A DNA stretch of 64,000 nt from Azophilus sp965214305. GTDB taxonomy: Bacteria; Pseudomonadota; Gammaproteobacteria; Pseudomonadales; Azotimanducaceae. The DNA lies in contig OZ243949.1 of assembly GCA_965214305.1 (NCBI GenBank), positions 2,046,001-2,110,000 on the forward strand, read 5' to 3'. Of the stretch, positions 52,837-61,841 are shown one piece after another (position 1 is the first letter of the stretch; each line of letters begins with the position of its first letter). The translations under genes and the position numbers were made by a program. Below the pieces are notes generated by a model that did no database searches, was not told the DNA's origin, and was given only the letters and a program-made list of their open reading frames with translations.

Positions 52837-53135
52837 TCTCTTTCCGTGCCCCGTAAAGTAGTTTTCAACGGTCGCCCGCAGCCGATGGAATCGCGTTCCG
52901 CCAGGCGCAACGCCTAGAACGGGAGCCCGACAGGCCCTTGAAGGCGAGTGGCTTTTGCAATTTCGAGCATATCATGCGGCCAATCCACTGCGAACTCTCT
53001 CGGGCCGAATGCTGACCGGCTTCGGTCACTGCGCCCCGCGCTCGGAGCGCGGTCCGCGCGCGGTCAGTCTGTGCGGGCTCAGAAACATACCGGAATCTGA
53101 TCTAAGCGACGAGCGCGGAGTTTCGCGTGTCAAAG
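52837..53135. other. Non-coding stretch upstream of the kinase gene
   Basis: No gene was found between the kinase start and the IS end. It should hold the kinase promoter; no strong match to a sigma-70 promoter on the minus strand could be named. Near 53114-53127 it carries CGCGGAGTTTCGCG, which recurs after the IS. Confidence 0.4.
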
Positions 53136-54595
53136 CAAAGTAGAAATGTCCCCTTTTCTCCAAAGTAGAGATGTCCCCTTCGGCCTTGCGCGGAGGGAGC
53201 GTAGCGACCGGAGCGCAAGGCCGCGCCGCGGCTATCCGGCGGCCGCCCCCGCGCCGGTCTTGAAAGAGCGTCGCCAGGGGTGGTCCGGTGGCGGCTTCCA
53301 GTCCGGCCGGGACCGCTGCCGCGCCTTGACCCTGTCCACCCGCGACCGCACGCTCTTCCCATCCTCAACCGGCGGCGGATCCCCGCCCCCGGCAAGCAAC
53401 TCGACCGGCAGCTCGCGGCCGTCGCGCAGCACAGCCACCGCGCCGTTCCAGCCCTTGCACACCGTCACCGCGGCACCCCGCAGCCGGTAGCCCCGGCCTT
53501 GCCCGGTCACCTGGTAGGTGTCGCCCTCGAAGCTGATCGACAGGTTCTTCGCCAGCTTGCGTTCGTGCTGCTCGCACAGGATCAGATCCAGCTCCCGGTC
53601 GTTGTGCAACACCGCCCGGTGCGCGTCCGCCGGGTTGCGCGCCGCCACGCCGAAACGCCGGTTGTAGTCCGCCATGAACGCCGGCAGGTAGGCGTTCCCC
53701 GCCTCGATGCCGCAGATGCCACGCAGCCGCATCTCCTTCACCAGCCGGTCCTGCAGCGTCCGGTTGGCCCGCTCCACCCGGCCCTTGGCCTGCGGACTGC
53801 CGGCGTGGATTGGCGCGATGTCCAGCGTCCCCAGCGCCCGGCCGAACTGCGTCAACCCACCCTCCCGGCCCCGCAGGCTCACCCGGAATATGCTGTGGCG
53901 GTCCGAGTAGTACGCCACCGGACGCCCGTGGGCCGCCAGATGCGCCCGCGTCGTCTCCATGTAGGCCTCGGTCGTCTCCGCCGGCCAGAACCCCATCGCC
54001 AGCAGCCGCGACGTCGCGTCGTCCACGTACACGATCAGCGCGCACCGCGGCCCCCGGTCCTCGAACCAGTCGTGCGGCGAACCGTCGATCTGCACCAGAT
54101 CGCCCAGGCAATCCCGGCGCGGCCGGCTCGGATGCGCGCGCGCCTCCCGACGCGCCTTCGGCCGCCACAGCCCGTCTTCGATCATCCAGCCCCGCAGCGT
54201 CTCCGCCGACAGCTTGAAACCGTGCGCCTCCACCAGCTTCTCGCAAGCGAGGGTCGGACCGAAATCCGGGTAGCGCCCGCGAACCAGGTCCAGCGCCGCA
54301 CAGCGCACCGCCGGGTCGATCGCGTTGTTCGACCGCTTGCCCCGCCGCCCCGACACCAGCCCTGCCGCGCCCCGCTCCCGGTAGCGCGCCGCCAGGCGCT
54401 TCACCTGGCGCACACTCAACCGCAGCCGCAACGCCGCCTCGCGCTGCGACAGGCGCTTCTCCACCACATCGCGAATCACTCCCGCCCGATCCGACTCCCG
54501 CATGCTCAACAACACCTCCGCACTCGACAAGACAGCCCCTCCCCGATGAAAAAGGGGACACTTTAACTTTGCGCAAAGGGGACATTACTGCTTTG
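53136..54595 (-). mobile_element. ISNCY-type insertion sequence
   Basis: About 1460 bp. The left end is CAAAGTAGAAATGTCCCC and the right end, inverted, is CAAAGCAGTAATGTCCCC. Each is followed by a second, related AAAGTnnAnnTGTCCCCTT unit, so the ends are double. A 14-bp direct repeat CGCGGAGTTTCGCG lies outside both ends (53114-53127 and 54604-54617), 8-9 bp away from them. It looks complete. Confidence 0.8.
53232..54530 (-). CDS. ISNCY-family transposase (integrase-core type)
   Basis: 432 residues. The N-terminal HTH region is KRLSQREAALRLRLSVRQVK and RLAARYRERGAAGLVSGRRG. The DDE core has LVQIDGSPHDWFEDRG (first Asp), VYVDDATSRLLAMGF, YYSDRHSIFRV (second Asp) and GSPQAKGRVERANRTLQDRL (Glu). 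The C-terminal region is Arg/Pro-rich. The frame is intact, so the element may be active. It starts 65 bp inside the right end. Confidence 0.93.
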   Translation of the reverse strand: MSSAEVLLSMRESDRAGVIRDVVEKRLSQREAALRLRLSVRQVKRLAARYRERGAAGLVSGRRGKRSNNAIDPAVRCAALDLVRGRYPDFGPTLACEKLVEAHGFKLSAETLRGWMIEDGLWRPKARREARAHPSRPRRDCLGDLVQIDGSPHDWFEDRGPRCALIVYVDDATSRLLAMGFWPAETTEAYMETTRAHLAAHGRPVAYYSDRHSIFRVSLRGREGGLTQFGRALGTLDIAPIHAGSPQAKGRVERANRTLQDRLVKEMRLRGICGIEAGNAYLPAFMADYNRRFGVAARNPADAHRAVLHNDRELDLILCEQHERKLAKNLSISFEGDTYQVTGQGRGYRLRGAAVTVCKGWNGAVAVLRDGRELPVELLAGGGDPPPVEDGKSVRSRVDRVKARQRSRPDWKPPPDHPWRRSFKTGAGAAAG

Positions 54596-54716
54596 GGCTA
54601 ACACGCGGAGTTTCGCGCCAGCGAAACTCCATCCGCGACCGTCAGGTCGCGCAGTCTGTGAATGGGCGCAACCGTCGGCTAACATGAAAGCGTCGAAGCA
54701 ACTATGGAAGGTTCGA

Positions 54717-55511
54717 ATGGCCCCGATAACCGGCTGGCGGAAGGCCGCTGCGGCGCGGCTTCCGGAAGCGGCGCCGCCCAGGGCCGGACATCCAGCCGCC
54801 GTGCCGCCGGGGACGCGGGTCTATGCGGTGGGGGACGTACACGGGGAGGCGCGCGTCCTGTCCGAACTGCTGGGCCGCATACGCGAAGACGCCGCGAAGG
54901 CGGACGCAAGGCGCCGTGTTCTGGTTTTGCTGGGCGACTACGTGGACCGGGGCCCGGATTCGCGCGGGGTCATCGAGCTGCTGCTGAACGACCCCGCTCC
55001 GGGCTTCGAAACCCGTTTCGTTCGCGGCAATCACGATGCTTGGCTGCTCGCCTTCCTCGACAACCCCGCGGTGGGATTCGAATGGCTCAACGCCGGCGGA
55101 GGCGCCACCCTGCTGAGCTACGGCGTATCGGCCCCGCCCGGACCGCGCACCCCAGCCCGCATGGCATCGCTGCGGGACGATCTGGAACGCCTGTTGCCGT
55201 CCCCTCACCGCCGGTTTCTTGAGGCGCTGCTGCCATACCACGTTGAGGGCGGCTACGCCTTCGTGCATGCGGGCGTGCGCCCCGGCGTGCCCATCGACCG
55301 GCAGCGGGAGGCGGACCTGCTCTGGGGCCGGGAGGAGTTTCTGGCCAGCCGCGACGACCATGGGGCGGTTGTCGTGCATGGCCACGTCGTGGTTGACGAG
55401 CCCGAGGTGCGTCCCAACCGCATCGGTATCGACACCGGCGCGTTCGCCACCGGGCGCCTCACCTGCCTGGTTCTGGAAGGCGCGGCGCGGCGTTTTCTAA
55501 AGGTCGGATGA
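54717..55511 (+). CDS. Metallophosphoesterase (serine/threonine phosphatase type)
   Basis: 264 residues from ATG 54717, where GGAAGG lies 5 bp upstream; ATG 54684 is an alternative without a clear ribosome-binding site. The metal motifs are RVYAVGDVHGEARVL, LLGDYVDRGPDSRG, FVRGNHDAWLL and VVVHGHVVV, the complete PPP/Calcineurin-like set. Such phosphatases occur at the edges of exopolysaccharide clusters, where they may act on phosphorylated Ser/Thr or Tyr. Counteracting the BY-kinase across the IS is speculative. Confidence 0.93.
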   Translation: MAPITGWRKAAAARLPEAAPPRAGHPAAVPPGTRVYAVGDVHGEARVLSELLGRIREDAAKADARRRVLVLLGDYVDRGPDSRGVIELLLNDPAPGFETRFVRGNHDAWLLAFLDNPAVGFEWLNAGGGATLLSYGVSAPPGPRTPARMASLRDDLERLLPSPHRRFLEALLPYHVEGGYAFVHAGVRPGVPIDRQREADLLWGREEFLASRDDHGAVVVHGHVVVDEPEVRPNRIGIDTGAFATGRLTCLVLEGAARRFLKVG

Positions 55512-55853
55512 CGGCGTCCGAATTGACCGCGGCACCGAACCACAACGACAACCAAGCCGGTTCAGCCCGCCACAGGGCCGTTTTGCCCGGCGTCGCCGTC
55601 TTCGAGGCGCTTGCGACAAAACCGCTTCCAGCCGATGGCGTCCAAACAAGGCTGGCCGGAAACCGCTGACATTCGGCCGGAGCGCCCGGAACTTTTGCAT
55701 TTCCCGCCGCGTCCAACTCGTCAGCCCGGCCCCCTGATATCGGCCAAGGGTGGTATATCAGTTTGAATTGCTTCGGGTTTGGGCGCAGCCCCAACTGTGG
55801 CGTCCCAGGGTTGAAAAATTCAAACTGATACAGGACCCGGCCAAGCAGTGCTC
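55512..55853. other. Intergenic stretch with an inverted-repeat element
   Basis: No gene was recognised. It contains the small inverted-repeat element at 55756-55830. The remainder has no clear promoter or terminator. Confidence 0.4.
55756..55830. repeat. Small inverted-repeat element
   Basis: Perfect 14-bp arms TATCAGTTTGAATT / AATTCAAACTGATA flank 47 bp. The motif TATCAGTTTGA is the same as in the ends of the 13.8-14.7 kb cassette, suggesting a shared transposase or origin. Confidence 0.5.
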
Positions 55854-56405
55854 ATGACTTCGACTGACCCCCACGTCACCCATTCCCGACTTCGGGAGTC
55901 AATAACGACGCATGCGTTTCTTGCGGCCATCGGAACCGAGATCTGGCGACGCGGTCATTTCGAGACCGAGATTGTGCGTCCCGAGTTCGACGCCGGCGGA
56001 TATGATCTTGCAATCACCGCCAATGGCGTGACCAGGCACATCCAGTTGAAGGCGGCCATCCTGTCCAGCAAACAGGCCTCCTGGGACGCATCGCAACGCC
56101 TGGCCGACCAACCCAGCGGCTGCGTCATCGTGCTGCATGTTGACGACCAAAACCTGCAAATTCGGCAATACGGGCTTTTCGCAGGCTCGCCGGGGCAGCC
56201 TTTGCCCGAACTGAAGCGCCGCCGGGCAAGCAAGAACCGGAGAAAGGACCCCAAGGGTTCGAAAGCCGCGCGCAGGAATCGATGGGCGGTGCCGAAGGGG
56301 AGGTTCGACATCTACGATGAAGTGGCCGGGCTCTACAACGCCCTGTTTGGTCCCGAGCCATCCGATTCCGGTCAGAATGCGGACGGGCGTCCGGAACGGC
56401 GGTGA
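55854..56405 (+). CDS. PD-(D/E)XK nuclease-like protein
   Basis: 183 residues from ATG 55854 (GTG 55848 also possible). The core FDAGGYDLAITANGVTRHIQ, then LKAA, is the D...Q-x-K form of the restriction-like fold. Upstream SRLRESITTHAFLAAIGTEIW is the usual helix. The rest is basic (KRRRASKNRRKDPKG), fitting nucleic-acid binding. The function is unknown; similar small proteins are found as stand-alone genes in accessory regions. Confidence 0.6.
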   Translation: MTSTDPHVTHSRLRESITTHAFLAAIGTEIWRRGHFETEIVRPEFDAGGYDLAITANGVTRHIQLKAAILSSKQASWDASQRLADQPSGCVIVLHVDDQNLQIRQYGLFAGSPGQPLPELKRRRASKNRRKDPKGSKAARRNRWAVPKGRFDIYDEVAGLYNALFGPEPSDSGQNADGRPERR

Positions 56406-56470
56406 TGGTCCGGCTCCCTTGTCCGGAATTCAACCCGGGCTTGTGCGGCCGCGATGGATGCAAGAGGACC

Positions 56471-57085
56471 CTAACCCGCATATCCCCAATAGGTATAGCC
56501 GGCCACCCTGGGTGTGGATGGAACATACATGGTCTCCAACTCACCTAGGTTAAAACCGCCTTCCCTGATTAGCCGGGGAATTTCGCGGTTCAAATTACAG
56601 CCGCCGCCAATTTTGTTCCAAATTGGATTGATACGGTCTTGCCAACGCCGCACATCGGGATCGGGTGCCGCGCCGTGTTCGCTGAACAGCAGCTTGCCCC
56701 CGGGTTTGAGTACGCGGCGCATCTCTTGCAGTGCGGTTTTCCAATCGGGGATGGTGCAAAGCGTATAGGTCATTACCACCGTATCCGCGCTCGCATCGTC
56801 TAAGGGAATTTCCTCGCCCGGCAAGTCCAGCCACTCGATGGCGAAGGGTGCCGCCGCCACCCTCGGGCGGGCTTTTTTGCGCATGCCGAGCGATGGCTCC
56901 AACCCCCATACCATTGCAACCTTGTCGGGGTTGTAGAACTCAATGTTCAAACCGGAGCCGATACCAACCTCAAGAATGCGGCCCTCTGCATGGGGGACAA
57001 CCTTCTCGCGTTGCTTGCGAACGGGCTTTGCCCCGCAGCAGCAATTGATGAAGTGCGGCAAGATGTGATCGGCATAGAAACCCAT
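56471..57085 (-). CDS. Class I SAM-dependent methyltransferase
   Basis: 204 residues from ATG 57085 with GGGAGGATC upstream. The N-terminal Cys cluster HFINCCCGAKPVRKQREKVV is characteristic of one group of UbiE-like enzymes. The SAM motif is ILEVGIGSGLNIEFYNP; then ADTVVMTYTLCTIPDW and EMRRVLKPGGKLLFSEHG. The substrate is unknown; phospholipid or thiol methylation has been discussed for relatives (METTL7-like). It is a single gene, divergent from the heat-shock gene. Confidence 0.9.
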   Translation of the reverse strand: MGFYADHILPHFINCCCGAKPVRKQREKVVPHAEGRILEVGIGSGLNIEFYNPDKVAMVWGLEPSLGMRKKARPRVAAAPFAIEWLDLPGEEIPLDDASADTVVMTYTLCTIPDWKTALQEMRRVLKPGGKLLFSEHGAAPDPDVRRWQDRINPIWNKIGGGCNLNREIPRLIREGGFNLGELETMYVPSTPRVAGYTYWGYAG

Positions 57086-57197
57086 GTTTGATCCTCCCTG
57101 TGCTGCCCCCATCGGGCATGGTTGCGTCAAACCTTACCATTAGTGGCCAACCACACCGACGTTTTGAGCCGCATGGAAGCCTCTACCTTAATGATCT

Positions 57198-57226
57198 CTT
57201 GAATTCGCGCTCGTCGTCCCCATCTA
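57198..57226 (+). promoter_or_regulatory. Sigma-32 (heat-shock) promoter
   Basis: CTTGAA (57198-57203), a 14-bp spacer and CCCCATCTA (57218-57226) match the sigma-32 consensus. It lies about 58 bp before the hsp20 ATG and supports heat-induced expression. Confidence 0.85.
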
Positions 57227-57283
57227 GCTGCCAACGCCCGGAGAAATCTGGCGCAATCGAAACCGAAACAGGAGAACGACGAC

Positions 57284-57727
57284 ATGACCATTACTCGTTA
57301 CAATCCCTATAATGCCCTCGTGCGCTGGCAGCGCGATGTGGATCGGTTGTGCAACAATCACCTGCGTGCGGTTAATGGCGAATTCGCCTCCAACGCGGGT
57401 AACTGGACACCGGCGCTGGACATCCGCGAAATCGAAAACGCCTACGTCATTCGGGTGGACCTGCCCGGGGTGCGACGCGACGATGTTGATATCAGTGTGG
57501 ATCGCAATGCCCTAACGATTGTCGGCAAGCGCGAGGAAACCGCAACCAGTGAAGACGCCAAGGTGCTGCGCAACGAGCGCATCAGCGGCAACTTCCACCG
57601 CCGGCTTACGCTGTCGGAAACGATCAACCGCGACGAAATTGCCGCAAAGTACGAAGACGGCGTTCTGGAAATCCTGCTCCCCAAGGCAATGGATGCCCAA
57701 CCTCGTAAGATCGACCTTGCCGGCTAA
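57284..57727 (+). CDS. Small heat-shock protein (Hsp20)
   Basis: 147 residues with GGAGAACGACGAC before the ATG. The alpha-crystallin domain runs from about 42 (WTPALDIREIENAYVIRVDL) through SGNFHRRLTLSETINRDEIA to AKYEDGVLEILLPKA, the complete Hsp20 pattern. The C-terminus lacks the common I-x-I/V motif as such but has RKIDLAG. It is an ATP-independent chaperone that binds unfolding proteins in the cytosol. It lies after a clear sigma-32 promoter. Confidence 0.97.
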   Translation: MTITRYNPYNALVRWQRDVDRLCNNHLRAVNGEFASNAGNWTPALDIREIENAYVIRVDLPGVRRDDVDISVDRNALTIVGKREETATSEDAKVLRNERISGNFHRRLTLSETINRDEIAAKYEDGVLEILLPKAMDAQPRKIDLAG

Positions 57728-57887
57728 GCCGCGCGCGGTTCTCGGTGAATATGCGGACCAGCCCGCAAAACAAGGCGGCTTGCGCCCCCTCCGGGATGCT
57801 CATACGGGCATTGCGGCGGGGGCGCTTTTATTGGGAATTATGCGGCCATCTTACGAAACCGATAGGAGACCGAACAGATTTTGGCCC

Positions 57888-58463
57888 ATGAAGATTAGCG
57901 CGTTGCACGCTGGCCCCCTCGCATTAGCATGGCTCGTTGCGCCTCTGTGCATCTTGGTCGTGGCCGCGCAACGGGTCGTCGCACAAACGGGCGAACTGGA
58001 ACTCTTGGGCACTTGGGTGGTGAACATCGAGCGTACCCGAAAAGTACAGCCCGATAATGCCAACGTGCGCTGGTGGGAGGGCCTGGAGGGAAACTTCAGC
58101 ACCAGTGTGAGCGTCGGCGGTGTTCCGGTGCCGATGGGCGGCGGTGCCAAGCCCGAAGGCGATGCCGGCATTCCCAATCCGGAAATGCTGCGCTGCCAAT
58201 CGTTCAGCATCGAACCACACGAACATGGGTTATTGCTGAGCTATCAAGGTGTCGGGGAAGAAAAGATTCGCCCCGGTGCCTATCGCGGCCTGCATAGCAC
58301 CTGGTCCTCAAAGACGTTGAAATCCAACTACGAATCCACTACCCGCAAGGTTAAGCGCACCCTCGAAATTCAACGCGACGGCAGCTTGCTAATGAGCGTC
58401 ACCATCAACCCCCGCAAGGGCAAAACGCGGCGCTTCAAACGGGTCTTTGAACGAGGCGGCTAA
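57888..58463 (+). CDS. Secreted protein of unknown function
   Basis: 191 residues from ATG 57888 (ATG 57840 also possible). The signal peptide is LALAWLVAPLCILVVAAQRV with a VVAQT cleavage region. The mature part has ELLGTWVVNIERTRK, then VRWWEGLEGNFSTSVS and a Lys/Arg-rich end (RKVKRTLEIQRDGSLLM). This suggests a small lipocalin-like or beta-sandwich protein. No family is recognised. It is 160 bp after hsp20 and may share its transcript. Confidence 0.75.
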   Translation: MKISALHAGPLALAWLVAPLCILVVAAQRVVAQTGELELLGTWVVNIERTRKVQPDNANVRWWEGLEGNFSTSVSVGGVPVPMGGGAKPEGDAGIPNPEMLRCQSFSIEPHEHGLLLSYQGVGEEKIRPGAYRGLHSTWSSKTLKSNYESTTRKVKRTLEIQRDGSLLMSVTINPRKGKTRRFKRVFERGG

Positions 58464-58496
58464 GAGTTATTCGCCGCTGGGAGCCTCTGGAGAGCC

Positions 58497-60035
58497 TTAG
58501 GGTCCATACTCGTAACTCGCCTGCAACCCCAGCGGTAGCCCGGTGGCCCAATAAGCAAGCAGAAATAGCGTCCATATCAGGAGGAATGTCACCGCATAGG
58601 GCAGCATCATGGCCAGCACCGTGCCGATGCCGGCACCTTTAACGTAGCGCTGGCAGAACACCACGACGAGCGGAAAATAGGGCATGAGCGGGGTGATGAT
58701 GTTGGTGGCTGAATCGCCAACGCGGTAGGCCGCTTGGGTGAGGTCCGGGGAAATGCCAAGTTGCATCAGCATGGGCACCAAAATCGGCGCGAGCAAAGCC
58801 CACTTGGCCGAAGCGGAGCCGACAAACAAGTTGACAACACCGGTAATTAGGACGACACCCACCACCGTGACGAAGGCGGGCAGGGCCGCGGCCTGTAAAA
58901 TCGCCGCGCCCTCCAATGCCATCAGCGCACCGAGATTCGAGCGTCCGAACTCGGCGATAAAGAGTGCCGCGAAAAAAGCCATGACGAGGTAATAGGCCAT
59001 ACCGCTCATGGCTTGGGACATGCCCGCGATAATATCCCGGTGGCCACTGATGGTTTTGGCGACATAGCCGAAGACGATACCGGGCAGGATGAAGATCAAA
59101 AAGATGAGCGGCACGATGCTCTGCATCAGGGGTGCGGAACCGGCCGTCAACAGGCCCTCTTCGGATCGCCAAGCCGAACCCTCCGGCACCATGCTGATGA
59201 ATAGCGCAAGCAGGGCGGCGACCATAACGGCGACCGCGGCTGTCAGCCCCCTGCGCTCGTCCGCGGTCAACGGCTCCAGCGCCTGTGCCGTGGCCAAATC
59301 GCCGTCGAGTGCGGTGCCGGAGAGGCGCGGCTCAATCACCCGATCGGTCAGATACCAGCCGAGGCCGACGATCAACAGTGTGGAGGCCGAGGTAAAAAAC
59401 CAATTGTTCAACGGATTAAGCAAGATCTCCGGGTCGATGATTTGCGCGCCGGCCTGAGAAATTCCTTGTAGCAGCGGGTCCAGTGCCGAGGGTACGAAGT
59501 TGGCGCTAAAGCCCCCGGAAACGCCCGCAAAGGCCGCCGCAATGCCCGCCAGCGGATGCCGTCCGGCGGCTTGGAAAATCACCGCGCCCAAGGGGATCAC
59601 CAAGACGTAACCGGCATCCACGGTGGTATGGCTGACGATGGCGATAAACAAGAGCATTGGGGTCAGAATGGCCTTTGCGGTCACATTCAACAGCGCTTTT
59701 AGGCCGGTGCGGATAAAGCCGGTGTGGTCGGCAACGCCGATGCCGAGCATGGCGAGCAGCACCACGCCCAGCGGATGAAAGCCGACAAAGGTGGGCACCA
59801 TCTGCGACAGGAAGAGCGTGAGTTGCTCAGGCGTTGCCAGATTGTGAACTTCCAGGGGGTTGCCCGTGCGCGGGTCGATGTGGGCATAGCTGAATTGCGC
59901 AAGCAGGGCGGAGGCCAGCCAAACCAGGATCAGCAGCATCAGAAAGAGCACCGCCGGATCCGGCAGCTTGTTGCCAAGCAGCTCGATGCGGTCGAGCAAT
60001 CTCGTCAGGCCGGTGCGCGGCTCCGCTTGTTCCAT
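58497..60035 (-). CDS. AbgT-family transporter
   Basis: 512 residues with about 12-13 transmembrane segments. The N-terminal RIELLGNKLPDPAVLFLMLL and the middle IVSHTTVDAGYVLVIPLGAV and AGVSGGFSANFVPSALDPLL are typical of AbgT; the C-terminal part has VGSASAKWALLAPILVPML and GDSATNIITPLMPYFPLVVV. The family exports sulfonamides or takes up p-aminobenzoyl-glutamate by proton-driven transport. The substrate here is unknown. It precedes the nitronate monooxygenase gene's stop by 31 bp on the same strand, so they may share a transcript. Confidence 0.95.
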   Translation of the reverse strand: MEQAEPRTGLTRLLDRIELLGNKLPDPAVLFLMLLILVWLASALLAQFSYAHIDPRTGNPLEVHNLATPEQLTLFLSQMVPTFVGFHPLGVVLLAMLGIGVADHTGFIRTGLKALLNVTAKAILTPMLLFIAIVSHTTVDAGYVLVIPLGAVIFQAAGRHPLAGIAAAFAGVSGGFSANFVPSALDPLLQGISQAGAQIIDPEILLNPLNNWFFTSASTLLIVGLGWYLTDRVIEPRLSGTALDGDLATAQALEPLTADERRGLTAAVAVMVAALLALFISMVPEGSAWRSEEGLLTAGSAPLMQSIVPLIFLIFILPGIVFGYVAKTISGHRDIIAGMSQAMSGMAYYLVMAFFAALFIAEFGRSNLGALMALEGAAILQAAALPAFVTVVGVVLITGVVNLFVGSASAKWALLAPILVPMLMQLGISPDLTQAAYRVGDSATNIITPLMPYFPLVVVFCQRYVKGAGIGTVLAMMLPYAVTFLLIWTLFLLAYWATGLPLGLQASYEYGP

Positions 60036-60066
60036 CCTGTCGATAACTCCGTTTGTCCGTGCGCTA

Positions 60067-61209
60067 TCAGCCGTCCTCCGCCATATAACCGTTTAATCGC
60101 TCGGTTGCTTCGGCGAAATCCTCCATGAACTCGTACACCACTTGCCTGGCCGATTGCACGTGATTCATCAAACCCACCGCCTGGCCGACAAAATAGGTGG
60201 TGAGTTGCTTCGCACCGGCGTGGCCGGAATCCGCCAGTTTAGCGATTTTGCCCAAGGCCGGTTCGCTTACCAGGCTTTGCAGCGGCATCGGCAGCGGCTC
60301 GGGGGCCGCTTGCTCATGCCAGGCATCGGTCCAGGCCGAGCGCAGTTGTCTGGTGTACTTGCCGGTACGGCTGCGCGAGCGAACCGTTTGCCGAGAACTG
60401 GCCGAAAGAAACTTTTCCTTAACCGCCGGCGCCGTTTCCGCCTCGGCGGTAGTCAACCAAACGGAGCCCGTCCAAGCGCCGTGCGCGCCCATGGCCATCA
60501 CCGCCGCCATTTGCCGGCCCGTGGCGATGCCGCCCGCGGCCAGAATCGGAATTTCCCCATAGGCTTGCAGCGATTCCAACACTTCGGGAATCAGCACCAG
60601 GGTGGATACCTCGCCACAATGTCCGCCGGCCTCGGTCCCGGCCACTACCAGAATATCCACACCGGCCTCGGCGTGTTTGATGGCGTGTTCGCGGGCCCCG
60701 GTCAGCGCGGCCACCGGCACGCCTTCGCGCTTGCCCCGTTCCAGCATGAAGGCGGGAGGCACGCCCAAGGCGTTGGCGATGAGTTTGATGGGGTGGTCGA
60801 AAGCGGCGTCGAGCAGCTGTTCGGCACCGTGCTCGCGCATGCTGGTGCCCATGCGGTCGCGCGGCGCTGAGTCGTAGATATCGTCGGCGGCAATATCGAA
60901 CCGCGCGAGCAGGTTGCGCACATATTCCTTGTGTTCCGGTGGAATTCTCGCCTCAATCTCGGCCGCCGTGGGCATCTCGTCGCGGCCATCCATGCTGGTG
61001 GGCACAATGAGGTCGAGGCCGTAGGGCTTGCCCTTTACCTGGCCATCAAGCCAGGCAAGTTCCATATCCAAGGTCTTCGGCGTATGCCCCACCCCGCCCA
61101 GCACGCCGAAACCGCCGGCATTAGTTACCGCCGCCACCACGTCGCGACAATGGCTGAATGCCAATAGCGGAAACTCGCAACCCAACATATCGCAGACAAT
61201 CGATTTCAT
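60067..61209 (-). CDS. Nitronate monooxygenase-family flavoprotein
   Basis: 380 residues. LAFSHCRDVVAAVTNAGGFG with VLGGVG at the N-terminus, LVVAGTEAGGHCGEVSTLVL, then PILAAGGIATGRQMAAVMAM and GAHGAWTGSVWL, match the TIM-barrel FMN-binding 2-nitropropane dioxygenase/nitronate monooxygenase family. It oxidises nitronates or related toxic nitro compounds. The middle insertion (70-150) is longer than in the minimal enzyme and is as in one proteobacterial subgroup. It is possibly in one operon with the AbgT gene. Confidence 0.9.
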   Translation of the reverse strand: MKSIVCDMLGCEFPLLAFSHCRDVVAAVTNAGGFGVLGGVGHTPKTLDMELAWLDGQVKGKPYGLDLIVPTSMDGRDEMPTAAEIEARIPPEHKEYVRNLLARFDIAADDIYDSAPRDRMGTSMREHGAEQLLDAAFDHPIKLIANALGVPPAFMLERGKREGVPVAALTGAREHAIKHAEAGVDILVVAGTEAGGHCGEVSTLVLIPEVLESLQAYGEIPILAAGGIATGRQMAAVMAMGAHGAWTGSVWLTTAEAETAPAVKEKFLSASSRQTVRSRSRTGKYTRQLRSAWTDAWHEQAAPEPLPMPLQSLVSEPALGKIAKLADSGHAGAKQLTTYFVGQAVGLMNHVQSARQVVYEFMEDFAEATERLNGYMAEDG

Positions 61210-61460
61210 ATGGCTTCCTTGTAGATTTCTTATGCGCTGCTCGTGCTAATCCGTATATCTCACCAATTTCCTGCCGCGGACGCCAATATACTCGCCTCGG
61301 TGCCCTTGCGGCATGAGCGCCACATAAACATGCCGCCACAGACTGTTGGCGCCTAGCCGGTCATATGGCTGCTGGCATCGGCGGCTAGAAACACGGCAAC
61401 GCCTTTGAGATCGTTCGCTGCGCCGATGCGGCGCGACGGGGTTCCGGCAATGACCGCTTT

Positions 61461-61823
61461 TTATGAGATGCCGCTGACGGTTAGGGCAACCTGGATTGAC
61501 ATGACAAATATCCATCCGCTCATGGCAAGACCAACCAGAAAGGCCGCAAGCCGGGCCAGCTCAAGGCTGGCGGAGAAGAACAGCGTTTGCATCAGGGTTG
61601 CCGCTACCCAGAGCGGGGCCGCCAAAGACCAGTTTTCGGTAGGCTCGACGCCAGCGGCCAAGGCCGCCGTATTCGCTGTTACAAACACAATGAGTGCTTC
61701 CCAAATCGTATATGGCACCCTTTGCGTTTGGTCCGCCCGGCGTGCGCCGCGCCAAATGGTGATGCCGCAGTGGATACTTGCCAGCCCCGCGCCAAAAACC
61801 AAACAAATCACTTGAACAATCAA
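61461..61823 (-). CDS. Small membrane protein of unknown function
   Basis: 120 residues with about four hydrophobic helices: VICLVFGAGLASIHCGITIW, IWEALIVFVTANTAALAAGV, WVAATLMQTLFFSASLELA and LAAFLVGLAMSGWIFVMSI. No family is recognised. It diverges from the truncated phosphatase gene by 18 bp. The next 250 bp to the monooxygenase gene hold nothing recognisable. Confidence 0.6.
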   Translation of the reverse strand: MIVQVICLVFGAGLASIHCGITIWRGARRADQTQRVPYTIWEALIVFVTANTAALAAGVEPTENWSLAAPLWVAATLMQTLFFSASLELARLAAFLVGLAMSGWIFVMSIQVALTVSGIS

Positions 61824-61841
61824 GAAATCACCCGAGGTTTC

